Positions 54,781 through 64,000 of a stretch of 64,000 bases of DNA are shown here, piece after piece. Each line of letters starts with the position of its first letter. Position 1 is the first letter of the stretch. The stretch is from assembly GCA_948567375.1 (NCBI GenBank), contig CAOYZS010000007.1:1-64000 (forward strand). Reading direction: 5' to 3'. Below the pieces are notes generated by a model. It worked only from the letters and a program-made list of their open reading frames with translations, searched no databases and was not told the DNA's origin. The stretch is from Lunularia cruciata (taxonomy: Eukaryota > Streptophyta > Marchantiopsida > Lunulariales > Lunulariaceae). A program made the position numbers and the translations under genes.

Positions 54781-56465
54781 ATGTCAAGGAAACCAAATGC
54801 CAAGCATCTTAATGAGTCACATTGCTACAAAATCATTTCTAAATTGAGCAAAACAAGTCCTTTTAGTAAATGGACTTTAGCTTAGGAGTATGATGTTAAT
54901 GAAGGTGCCATTCTAAAGCTCTTGGAAAACCCTAATTTGCTTATGGAGAGATCTGCCTTGATGTCCAAAGAAGCAAAGGAGAAGACATTTTGTGCTTCAA
55001 TGGGATGATTTATCGAGCTTGAAGATATGCTTTACATCTAGATGGACAACATGTGCCAAGCTAGACTTCTTGTACCACAATCTCTCACCATTGCCAAAGC
55101 AAAAAATAGTGCTTCTACTTCATCAATTTTGGAATCACACTTCAAGGCATCATGGCAATGGTTTAGTCGATTTTGAGCACAATGTGGTTTACAAAAGATG
55201 CTCTTTCATGGAGAAGGAGCCAAAGTTGACAAAAGCAATCTGGAATTATTAGCAGCTTTGGAAAGCTCTACATGATTGTTGCACAATATGACCCTGAAAA
55301 TGTTTACAATATGGATGAGACCGGTTTGTTTTTTTGGTTGCTACTAAGATATAGCCTCCTTATGCCAAACAAAGATATCTCAACTACAAGAGGCAAAAAG
55401 AAAGCCAAGGATCAAGTTTCTCTAATTGTTTGTGCTAAGGCAACAGTCAACACATAAAATTCCATGCGCACTGATCAGGAAACCAAAGGAGCCCGCTTGT
55501 ATCAAGGACCAACAATGGCCAGATCCTTATTTCAATGAAGCAAAAGCTTGGATGGATGTGAAAACCTGTTGGAAATGGTTCAATGAAGTCTTTGTCCCAG
55601 GAGTCAAAAAAGAACCAGACATAGTGTTCTTTGCAGATGGATAACACCCCAAGACACTTTGATGCTTTCAAGCATGAAAATATTTGGATTATTTTCTTCC
55701 CACCAAATTGTACAAGCTAGAAATAGCCTTGTGATATGGAATCATTGCAACCTAAAAAGACAATACAAATATTTATACCTCAAAGATGTCCTAGATTTTT
55801 ATGAACTTGATGAGGAGGCAAAGCAGCAAAAGAAAGACTTGGGTGGAAGATTGCAACGAGGTGCTGCAAGGGTCTCCTACAGAAATCTAGCGCACATGCT
55901 GAATGTTGTGAGTTATGTGAAAGTAGCCTGGGATTCTGTCTCTTCCAGCTCAATAAAAAATACTTTTAGGAAGGCAGAGCTAATGCAACAAGAGCCAGAA
56001 TTGGAAGCTGTCAACAAAGTTGAGAAAATATTCAGCAATTTGGCAAACACCATTGAAACATTCTCTATGGATCCATCTGAACTAGAAGACTTTGTTCATA
56101 GTGATGATGAGAACAATGAAGAATATGCAATAGTAGTGTTGGAAGATGTTGAAGAGCTGTTGGAGTCAATGAAGATTGTTGACACTGTGGTGGATGATGC
56201 TGATGACCTTGATCCTCAATAGCTGAATACCAATTTGGAGATTGAAACCATATTTTAGGGTTTTGAATCTCTTTATAAATAGGTTCTTGATCTTGAGGAC
56301 CAACTGCTCTACATTGAAGTTCAAATGGAAGTTGAAGGAACTTTCAAAGATCTCAAAAAATTGTTTGAAATATTCCAGAGCAAGGCCCATGAGGTTGTTG
56401 TCAAAGCCAGATGCAAGAAACTTTAAAAGTTGCACCTGATGACAATTCATGACATGTTCAACTGA
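54781..56465 (+). pseudogene. Pogo/Tigger-like transposase (broken)
   Basis: This is a DDE transposase with a CENP-B-like N-terminus. MSRKPNAKHLNESHCYKI begins a helix-turn-helix (SPFSKWTLAQEYDVNEGAI), then a second DNA-binding part (ELEDMLYIWMDNM, LESHFKASWQWFSRF). Catalytic domain: VYNMDETGLFFWLL (first D), LLMPNKDISTTRGKKKAKD, SLIVCAKAT, IPCALIRKPKEPACI, WFNEVFVPGVKK, VFFADG (second D near 55638), and in a shifted frame C-D-M (third D near 55733). C-terminal part: YLKDVLDFYELDEEAKQQKK, AWDSVSSSSIKNTFRKAELM, ELEDFVHSDDENNEEYA. It ends LMTIHDMFN, stop at 56463-56465. Several stops and frameshifts (near 55010, 55250, 55440, 55645, 55735). Confidence 0.92.
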
Positions 56466-56536
56466 TAACTATTGTACTCTAAATTTTTTGCCAAACAGAT
56501 GCGCACTTAACCTGTATGCATACTTAAACAAGTGTG

Positions 56537-56557
56537 TACTTAATTGAGAGGTTACTA
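56537..56557. repeat. Right terminal inverted repeat of the pogo-like element
   Basis: Reads ACTTAATTGAGAGGTTACTA at its end; the reverse complement matches 54670-54690 except for the two bases after CTCTC. Confidence 0.88.
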
Positions 56558-56559
56558 TA

Positions 56560-57155
56560 TCAACTAACTTAGTAAAAGTAAACTTGTAGCTTCTTATCAC
56601 ACAATTTGTTTTGATGACAAGGCCTACTATATTTTTGACTTCCTTGGATGTATTATTGCACAAAAAGATTTAGACAAGAGATAATATCACCTTCAACTAG
56701 ATGATACTAAGATAGCTCTTCTTGGAGGAATAAGGTCAACAACCTTACCTCTCATATTTTGCACAAGAGGCTTGGACATCTGAACATGGACAACATCAAA
56801 GGATTCACATCTAACGCACAAAGTGGAATCTTCCTAACTCCAAGCTCTATTTTCCAAAACAATTTTTTGAGTCTTGCTTCCAAGGGAAACAAGAAAGAGA
56901 ACCATTTCCAATATCAACAACCACTTCTAGTCATCCCTTACAACTAGTCTACTCTCATTTATGTGGTCCAATCAACACTCCTTCAATTGGGAACTCAAGG
57001 TATATCCTTAACTTCATTGATAATTACATTTGGGTGTATGGATTGGAGAACAATATAGGTGAAACTATGTTTTTGGTGTTTCCAAAACTGAACTTTCTCA
57101 CTGAAAATCAATCAAGGTGAAGGATTAAGATTTTGAGGATTGATAATGGAGGTGA
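56560..57155 (+). pseudogene. Copia element: GAG-pre-integrase and integrase core
   Basis: CFDDKAYYIFDFLGCIIAQK and YHLQLDDTKIALL lead to LHKRLGHLNMDNIKGF (56759-56806, histidines of the HHCC zinc domain). Integrase core: CGPINTPSIGNSRYILNFID (about 56967-57026) and KILRIDNGG (second catalytic D near 57140). The gene is cut at 57155 by a minus-strand A-LTR and continues at 59262. Confidence 0.88.
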
Positions 57156-59261
57156 TGTGACAACCCGGAAAATATCACTTTGGCAGTAATTAGTAAGTAA
57201 AGTTTGTTCCCATAGAGATATGAGTCAGAAATGGTCAAATACAAAGTCAAATAGTAACAATTAGTTCTTCTTGAGTTCTTCTTTAGTCTCTCAATTAGAA
57301 ACCATACCAAAAGAGAGTAACAAGCACTGACGCGCAGTCTTGTCACAACCTATAATCAAAATCATCCAATTTTGTCCAAACAAATCTTGATTGTGATGAT
57401 TCAGATTCTCCCAAGTACAACTACTTTGCTGCAAAACAATCTTGCCTTGGAATTGTGCTCCCACCCCTCCACTAAAGGCACAACTATCTTGATCAAAATT
57501 GCTTCACATCAATCTCACATTGCACTCACAAATGCAAAATACTACCAACACTATAGTTTTTCTCAGATTTGTCACGGTATTGCTTTGATTGCACTTCACT
57601 TAAGATAAAACACATAGAATGAAGATCAAGGCTACAAAATCCAACATCCAACAAGCTCAATGACTTGCACCTTGAAATTCTCCATACTCAAAAAAAACAA
57701 CACAAAATTGATACTTGGAATTACGCTATGACAATGAGCACTACAAAACAACACTTTGCTTTATCTATCTTAAGAAATATGAACACTCAACAACAACACA
57801 CTACAAATGCCTCCTTTAAATAGGCAGATCTCTTTGACAGTTATCTACCTTCCTACATTGCTCCCTAGTAATCTCCATATTTGAAATGGCAACTCATTGC
57901 TTCATATCTATCCTTTCAAATCTCAAAATCTATTAATAATCTGATCCAATATCAACTTTGACTTCAGTTCCTAATGAGGTTCCTTGAAGCATATCTCTTT
58001 CTTTGAGTTTATCTACTACTAACTCCTTCACTATTTCTACTACTTGTTCACTCCGATCTGCAATTAAACTCATAGGTAAGATATCTTCCTCCTTATCCTA
58101 CGACCCACTCTACTCTAAAGTCTTAGGTAATTGACCTGAAGACACTTGCACTCCTACATCCCTTACTTTGGATTTGATTTTTGTCTTCACATTGCTACAA
58201 ATCTCATCTAACTCTGATCTAACTTAATCTAATTTGAAATAAATGTTGTCTCCTACCTCTAACATCTTTCTATCTACATGATCTCTCAAATGAATCAACA
58301 ATTTACTCAACTCAATGTCTTTCATTGGTCTTCCTTCACGTTTCCTGCACTTTGGGTTCATTCACTATAGTGATAAGCTATCTTCTAATTCTATCCTATC
58401 TTCAATCAAGACTGAAATTGAAGTCATGGGTATCCTAACACTATCTTCTTTCCTTACTCTAACCTCCTTAGATGACTCTGGCAAGATTCCTGAAGTCACT
58501 TGCATCCAATGTCTAACTACCTTGGATTGGGTCACCTTTCTCCTTAGGTGAAGCCTCTATACCCAAAGTTGCTACAGCCAAACAACTCAACCCAAAGTCA
58601 CTCAACGACTTTAAATATCTACTCTTGAAACTTAAGATGCTTGTAACTTCTTTTATAGACCTTCAAACTCTACGATTTTGGTGGCAAAAAAAGGCCTAGA
58701 GGAGATGCTTTCAACGACATATATCATGAATGATTAGATATATGGTCACTAAGATACAGGCCCTGTAGTAATCCTAACTTGCAACTTCCATTCCAATACG
58801 AAGTACTCCTCCTTTGAGGTCCAATCCTCCTTTGGATTTGCCCTCCTTCTAGTCTAATCTGAATTCTTTGTCCTCTACACAAAGTTAACTTCCTTGGATC
58901 AAATCAAAACACAGGCTTCTCCTTGTTTCTTCTCCATTTGGGGTCATTGACCCTCAAGGTGAAATATATCCATGAGAAAGGATTAGACATTTGGGGTAAA
59001 AGAGGCTCTTTGGGAAGTAGAGACCTTTGGCATGAAGAATTTCCAACATTCTATCCATAAAGCATTGATATGGCTCCTTCAAAAAGTGTGAGGTTTGCTT
59101 GCTATGCAACACCATTTTGCTATGGGGAGTAAGGATTTTTACTTTGATGTATGATATCATTAGCACATACAAATTGAAGCCATCTAGTTATCTACATATT
59201 CACCTATGGTACACGTGCTTTTCATTTTCAAAACTTGTCAAAAATGAAAAATACATGTTCT
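57156..59261 (-). mobile_element. Short-form solo A-LTR in copia integrase
   Basis: On the plus strand it begins TGTGACAACCCGG (its 3' end) and finishes ATGTTCTACA (its mutated start). Flanks are GGTGA (57151-57155) and AGTGA (59262-59266), 4 of 5 identical. Copia coding continues across (DNGG / GEY...). It contains the common 3' part (57156-57960), ORF B tail remnants, and near its 5' end an inverted copia fragment (58948-59204). Without that fragment it is about 1.85 kb, like 22647-24563. Confidence 0.85.
58948..59204 (-). pseudogene. Inverted copy of copia integrase fragment inside an A-LTR
   Basis: On the minus strand it begins GGTGAATATGTAGATAAC, exactly at the A-LTR target site, and matches 59262-59315 plus 63004-63235 for about 260 bp at roughly 90%. 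It even shares two in-frame TAG codons in the P-Q-Q-N-G region. It lacks the 59316-62998 insertion and so shows the empty site of that A-LTR. Confidence 0.85.
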
Positions 59262-59315
59262 ACAAGTGAATACATAGATAGCCAAATGGCTTCCATTTTT
59301 ATGTGCTAATGGTAT
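59262..59315 (+). pseudogene. Copia integrase, short exonic remnant between two A-LTRs
   Basis: It continues the catalytic core as GEYIDSQMASIF and is cut at 59315 by the next A-LTR. GGTAT at its end is the left copy of that target duplication. Confidence 0.8.
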
Positions 59316-59700
59316 TGTGGTACCCACAAATTTATTTTTTTGGATAGTTTTAGGAAAATTTGAAGAAGAAGTACGTAGATAAAGCCTAAAGAGGGGTAAA
59401 CGAGAAAGAAATAAGAAGAAGTGTGTGTTTGGAGTAAACCCAAAGTTGACCTTGGGTCAAGATCAAAGGAGACACGAAGATGAAGATGATGAAGAAGAAG
59501 GCGAGACTTCGTATCGGCGGTGTGGTCTGATCCAAATAACCTGTAACAAACTTCTTTGGAGTCGGCCCAATCAAGAAAGTATGTGGGAAGAAAGTAATGA
59601 CCTCAAGTTCAAGAAGTTCTTGATAGTAACAGGCAACAACTTCACCGAATTGGAGACGGGAGAGGAGGAGCAACTGAAGAATGACCGATCTGCATAGGAT

Positions 59701-59707
59701 TATAAAA
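59701..59707 (+). promoter_or_regulatory. TATA box upstream of divergent ORF B
   Basis: TATAAAA lies 142 nt before the first clear in-frame ATG (59849). The spacing differs from the 27 nt of the other subtype because the N-terminal coding region differs; an earlier start lost by frameshift is possible. Confidence 0.45.
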
Positions 59708-59848
59708 TCACAAGTTGTGCAAGGAAGTAGTGCAATGTCCATTTGCTACCTTATCCCTATTCAGAGTCGACCCGAAGTAATGCAAAGTGCAAATCCGTAG
59801 GAAGAGGAGTGGGTTAGGATCTCGGGAACGATCTTCCACAAGAAGAAG

Positions 59849-62227
59849 GTGAGGAAGCACACGATGACCTTGAATGTGAGTAAGCAAAGGGCGGTGAAGG
59901 GGCTTGCAATTCATAGGTTAGAAGTAATAGCGCAGATCAAAGTCTTGACGAGACTTGGTATCATGTTCCTGGCCTGGAATTGGAACTTCATTTTTCCAGG
60001 TTTCATGATAGAAATCACAACAAGCAATTGCAAGGATGGACCAAAACACAAAAGGAAGAGAAGAAATCCAGCTTGATGGATGGAGGCAGATTGGAGAGTA
60101 CTTTTGTGGAGACAAGCAAGAGAGGTAGGAGGTATCACCTTCTATCGGAAGTGTGAGGCTTCAGAAGAGATTGCCAAAGTGCAGAATTTGTTCAATCTAC
60201 CTCGTACCAAGAATAGTTATAAGGTGGACAGTTATAGAGACCTCAAGCAGATACGGATAGTAAGCGCAATGATGGCAATGTTCAAGCAAGAGCAAACCAC
60301 CTATGTTGCGATGCAATAGGCGGTGTTCTTTCACCAAATGTTTGTTGGAGAGGCAATAGATTGGGGAAAATGTTTGCATCAGAGAGTAGGGCAGATGATT
60401 TTGGGGTGGAGGATGAATATGCCACCACATTATTTTGTGCCCTTTGCAACTCACTTTTATTTTGGGTTGAACTTGCCAACTTTCAAAGAAAGAAATTGAA
60501 TATGATTGTACATTCATCCGGATTTGCAGAAGGAGGCAGATGTAGATGAGCAATATTATATGGAGAGAGTGTGAGACGAGGATGAGTACTACAAGAAGAG
60601 TTGGAAGGAGAAAATTGTAGGAATTGACATCCCAAGGGCTAGAAAGAGAGCCAAGCCTAGGAGTCATCTTGTGACAGTCCAGCCCCAGAAAGTGCTGAAG
60701 CTTAACCCAATGGCGGTGATGGTGAAGACAAAAGAAGCCACGCCAAAATTGGAAGAAGAGTTGGAAGGAGAAACTGGATCAAAGGAAGAAATGTCAGGAG
60801 AAGAAGAAGAGTTCACACTGCAAAGTGGGAGAATTGAGCAATGACAATGAAGGCAAGGTGGAGGTTTAGCAAACTCAAAGGCCAATGGTGGAGGGAGGGA
60901 AGCCGAGTCCCAAAGTTTTGACGGTTGAACGAGGACAAGAAGAAGGAAAAGGAAGTCATGGACTGCCAGAAGGAAGAACATTATGGCTGCAGCCAAAGTG
61001 GGGCCAGTAAAGTTGCCATGGAAGAGGAGGAAAGCTTGGATGAAGAATCCTTGGAAGTACAAAGATCACAACTTCAGGGTAAGGTGCAAGAAGTAGAGTG
61101 GTCGAAACCCGAAGGCCGAGCCAATGACAAGAAGTGCAAAGGAGTGGAGTATTTGTAGAAAGTAGTATGTCCGCTGTTGGTATTCCTACAGCAGAAGCAG
61201 ATGGAGATGGTAAGTGCCAATCTTGAGATGCATGGTGAGTTGGCAGTAGTGAAGACCTGGAGTGCGGAAACCTTGTTGTTGCGAAGTAAGCTGACGAGGG
61301 TGGAGATGGAAGCCAAAGAACTTTGGGTTGAAGAGGTTCTTTGGAGTATGCATTTTGAAGTGATGAGGGAGGATCTAGTAAAGAGTCATGAGGAGGCAAA
61401 GGAGATGACTGCATTAGTTGCTATGTTGAAGGGGGAAATTGTAGATGCTCGAGTAGAGTCAATCCACTCAAAAGCAAGTATAGCAGTGATGGAGCAAGAG
61501 TTGGAGAGTCTCAAGAAGAAGGCCGCTAAAAAAGATTAAGCCAGGCAGTGAGAGTTAGCAGAGCATAGTAGAGCAAAAGATCGATTGCGAGGATTGTGCG
61601 GGTAGCAGAGGAGAAAATCTATATGGATAGGAGAGAGGAGGCATTAAAAGCTGAATTTGAAGACAAGCTCCAAATGTCTCTTAATGAATTGGAGGAAGAA
61701 AGGAAGAAGGAGAAGTCAATGCGGTAGTCAATGAAATCAAAGCAATGTTGAGCATGGAAGTTGAAGGTAAACTCAAGGAAGCAAGATTGCATGAGCTGAA
61801 ATTATTGGTGCAGGAGACGCGCAAGAGAAAGGTGAAGGACACGGACTTGAATAATTGATTAATTTGTCTTTGAGAACGTGTAGATAGGAAGATGTTAGGG
61901 GTAAGAGACAATGTGTGTCTCTGATTGGATCTTGTTAGGACGGAGTTAGAAAAACTTCATAGTGAGGTACAAGAAGTAAGGAGACCTAATGTTGTAGAAG
62001 TAGGAGTATAGGTGTCTTTGGAGTTGTCATATGAGACATTAGAGAAGATTGGGTCGGGAGATAAAGAGTTAGAAAGATTACCCGAGACCTCAATTGTAGT
62101 TTGTAGTGAAGAAATTATAGAAATAGAAGAGTTTGGAGTAGGATTTGATAGATTCGAGGATGGTGAAATTATCAAGGGATCATCGGGTTTGGGAGCTAAA
62201 GTCGAGGTTGACATCGGATCGGAGTAG
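59849..62227 (+). pseudogene. ORF B, divergent subtype
   Basis: Globular domain: AIHRLEVIAQIKVLTRLGIM, FLAWNWNFIFPGFMIEI, RVLLWRQAREVGGITFY, RTKNSYKVDSYRDL, AVFFHQMFVGEAIDWGKCLH and MNMPPHYFVPFATHFYFGLN. The acidic region is at 60700-60830 (EEFTLQSG). Coiled coil: ARESLHFEVMREDLVKSHEE-like, EIVDARVESIHSKASIAVME, QELESLKKKAAKK. The tail is at 62012-62227 (SLELSYETLEKIGSGDKELE, VEVDIGSE). Many stops and frame changes (60076, 60317, 60570, 61156, 61539). The motif order is the same as in 33962-36530, so the two subtypes are homologous, not convergent. Confidence 0.78.
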
Positions 62228-62998
62228 TAACAGGTTGCAGATATGAAGAGTTGCATTGTTAGTTTGGATCTGTAGGTAGGAAGAGTTGTTGTAGAACGGT
62301 ATAGTTGTTAGTAACTATCGATTGCTTCACTATTTAAAGGTGGCATTTGTAGTCATATGTTGTTTAGTGCTCATTATTTATGAGAATAGATAAAGCAAAG
62401 TGTTATGAAGCAATGCTCGTCGTTTGAGCTTATCAACATTGTGTCTATGTTTGTGAGTATGTGGAGAATTCTAAAGTGAAAATCAGAGTGCTTGTTGGAT
62501 GTTGGATTCCATAGCTTGATCTTCATTCTGCATGTTTGATCTTGAGTAAAGTGCAATCGGAGCAATGCCTTGATAGATATGAGAGGAATTGTAGTGTTGG
62601 TAGTATCTGCATTTGTGAGTGCTACGCAATGTTGATGTGAAGCAATTTCAATCAAGGAAGTTGTGCCTTTAGTGGAGGGGTGACACACAATTCTGAGGCA
62701 AAGTCATTTTGTAGTGAAGTGCCGTTTTCAAGAGAGATTGAACCATCACAATCAAGATTGTTTGGAAAGATTTGATGGAGTTGTGATTAAGTGTAATAAA
62801 TTTTTATGATGAGACTACAAATCAATGTTTTTTACTCTCTTATGGGTGAGGTTGCTACCTAAGAGATTAAAAATGCAACCAAAAAGAACTACTTGTTACT
62901 GTTTGACTTTGTTTTTAATCAATTCTGATGTGTATCTCTACGGGAATGAACTTTACTTGCCTGATTACCGCAAAAGTGATATTTGCTGGGTGGTCACA

Positions 62999-63240
62999 GG
63001 TATCATGCATAAAGTACAAATAATTACTCTCCATAGCAAAATGGTGCTGCATAGCAAGCAAACCTCACACTTTTTGAAGGAGCCATATCAATGCTTTATG
63101 GACAGAATGTTGGAAATTCTTCATGCCAAAGGTCTCTTCCTCTCAAAGAGCGTCTTTTACCCCAAATATCTAATCCCTTCTCATAGACATATTTCATCCC
63201 AAGTGTCAATTTTCAGCCCAAAGGTTATTTCACCTTGACA
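62999..63240 (+). pseudogene. Copia integrase, C-terminal side of the core
   Basis: After the A-LTR, the frame with YSP-QNGAA-QANLTLFEGAIS (TAG at two positions) corresponds to the copia box PQQNGVAER-NRTL, and SMLYGQNVG follows. A second frame is also open (63004-63238, KMVLHSKQTSHFLKEPYQ), but it is a shadow. The element is not recognisable after about 63240. Confidence 0.82.
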
Positions 63241-63762
63241 TTATTTTCAATGCTCCATCAATCCTAGAACCATTCCCCACATTGACTTGCACGTTCAAAA
63301 TGTCAAGGGTAACTTGATAATGTATAATTTCTTGAATAGGCACTCAAGCACTCACTACAGCTAAGCATCAAGGGTAGTTCCTTGATGTAGTGCAAACTTC
63401 TTAGTTAGGTACTCAAACACACATTCCTATTGCAAGGTTCCTCACCTCTACTTGACCAAGTACACAACCAAAGATGTAAATGAAAGCCATTTAGATACAA
63501 AAACTTAAAGAAATCTACGAGCTAGATGCTTTGTTTATGAAAGAAATGGACATTGCTACATTGGGTCAAAAACCATAATTTGGTGGATATGGTGGTCTAA
63601 TGGACCACCAAATCCATTGCTACATTGGGTCATAACTTTGCAATTCTGATGAAGAAAACCAATGGTTGAGGATGCCAATAATCTTTTAACTATTTTTTCT
63701 CCACTTAATACTAATCTTACCTAATTATCTTATGTTAAGCACAATTAAAGAGTTGATATCTT
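63241..63762. other. Unassigned AT-rich sequence
   Basis: No open frame or element motif is seen. It contains an 18-bp direct repeat CATTGCTACATTGGGTCA at 63551-63568 and 63616-63633. Between the two lies the inverted repeat ATTTGGTGG (63578-63586) / CCACCAAAT (63605-63613). Confidence 0.6.
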
Positions 63763-64000
63763 TGTGATAATCCAACAAGGATCACTTTTGTAGTAATGCA
63801 TGAGTAATCATTCATTCCCATAGAGATATTGGTAAAGAGTGGTCAAATATGAAGTACAATGTAACAATTCAGTTGTTCTTGTTGATCTCTAGCCTCTTGG
63901 GTCACAATTTAACATCACCTGCAATCACAATTCCTTAAACTCTTTTCAATTCAATCTTGATTATGATGATTCAGTCAATTTGAAGAAGGCTACTTCACCA
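63763..64000 (-). repeat. 3' end of an A-LTR, runs off the window
   Basis: TGTGATAATCCAACAAGG and CATTCCCATAGAGATATTGG match the end of the A-LTR in minus orientation. No tRNA-Asp primer site follows on its 3' side (left flank ATCTT), so it is not a 5' LTR junction. Confidence 0.8.

Larger units (their letters stand above)
54670..56557 (+). mobile_element. Pogo-like DNA transposon, 1888 bp, TA duplication
   Basis: Terminal inverted repeats start TAGTAACCTCTC at 54670 and end GAGAGGTTACTA at 56557, and extend for over 20 bp with two mismatches. TA flanks both sides (54668-54669 and 56558-56559), the target of Tc1/mariner/pogo transposases. It splits the copia gene between the protease region and GAG-pre-integrase. 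Its transposase gene nearly fills it. Confidence 0.92.
59316..62998 (+). mobile_element. Complete solo A-LTR with ORF B, 3683 bp, GGTAT duplication
   Basis: It starts TGTGGTACCCACA and ends GGGTGGTCACA. Flanks GGTAT at 59311-59315 and 62999-63003 are identical. The inverted copia copy at 58948-59204 carries the empty site (GATATCAT), confirming both boundaries. It contains a divergent ORF B and the common 3' part from about 62240. Confidence 0.92.

Noticed and set aside
58954-59172. Minus-strand open frame of 72 codons, and its plus-strand relative at 63004-63238, as a small conserved protein
   Set aside because: Another frame of the same DNA encodes the copia integrase box (P-Q-Q-N-G equivalent with two TAG codons). 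The long open frame is a shadow kept in both because the DNA was duplicated.
1-64000. tRNA or rRNA genes, or an intact single-copy gene
   Set aside because: No cloverleaf-like or rRNA-like stretch and no long undamaged frame outside retroelements was seen; the tRNA-like matches are primer binding sites.

Overview
This window looks like repeat-rich nuclear DNA from a vascular plant with a large genome. It is AT-rich and built almost entirely of decayed LTR retrotransposons nested inside one another. The primer sites are of plant type (tRNA-Asp and initiator-Met), there are Ty3/gypsy and Ty1/copia elements plus a pogo-like DNA transposon, and CpG sites are heavily eroded to TpG/CpA. The species cannot be named from the sequence; a gymnosperm or fern-like genome would fit. 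I see no intact host gene, tRNA, rRNA or CRISPR array, and every coding region found is broken or truncated.

The dominant repeat, here called family A, is a non-chromodomain Ty3/gypsy element with a tRNA-Asp-type primer site. Its LTR is unusually long, about 3.7 kb (TGTGGTRCCCACA... to ...GGGTTGTCACA), and carries its own open reading frame, here called ORF B. ORF B has a basic N-terminus, a conserved globular domain, an acidic stretch and a long coiled coil. It has a TATA box exactly 27 nt before the ATG in three copies. At least 15 whole or partial A-LTRs are present on both strands. The LTR boundaries are supported by 5-bp target duplications (GGAGA, GTGAG and GGTAT perfect, three more with one mismatch), by empty-site versions of four insertion targets elsewhere in this window, and by primer sites next to two LTR ends. 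A shorter LTR subfamily (about 1.9 kb) keeps only the end of ORF B.

Layout, left to right: 1-11411 is family A copy A1 (5' LTR, primer site, gag with a solo A-LTR nested at 2167-5919, protease, RT, RNase H, integrase, truncated 3' LTR). It lies inside another A-LTR that ends at 14043. 14044-21207 is a minus-strand gypsy of a different family (C) that contains a 2.7-kb purine-rich insert. 21208-25932 is family A copy A2 (minus) with a short solo A-LTR in gag. 25933-29218 holds A-LTR fragments, an unassigned LTR (F) and an 80-bp tandem repeat. 29219-40082 is gypsy copy D1 (minus), whose gag is split by an ORF-B-bearing A-LTR that itself contains another. 40112-43438 is a truncated chromodomain gypsy (E) inserted in gypsy copy D2 (to 46931). 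46932-51101 holds two A-LTR right parts. 51102-54275 is family A copy A3 (minus). 54281-63240 is a copia element split by a pogo-like transposon and two A-LTRs, and 63763-64000 is one more A-LTR end.

As far as can be seen, none of the elements is functional. The main biological interest is the ORF-bearing giant LTR of family A. Secondary points are heat-shock-element clusters in the D LTRs, three zinc knuckles in family A gag, and an inverted duplication at an A-LTR/copia junction.
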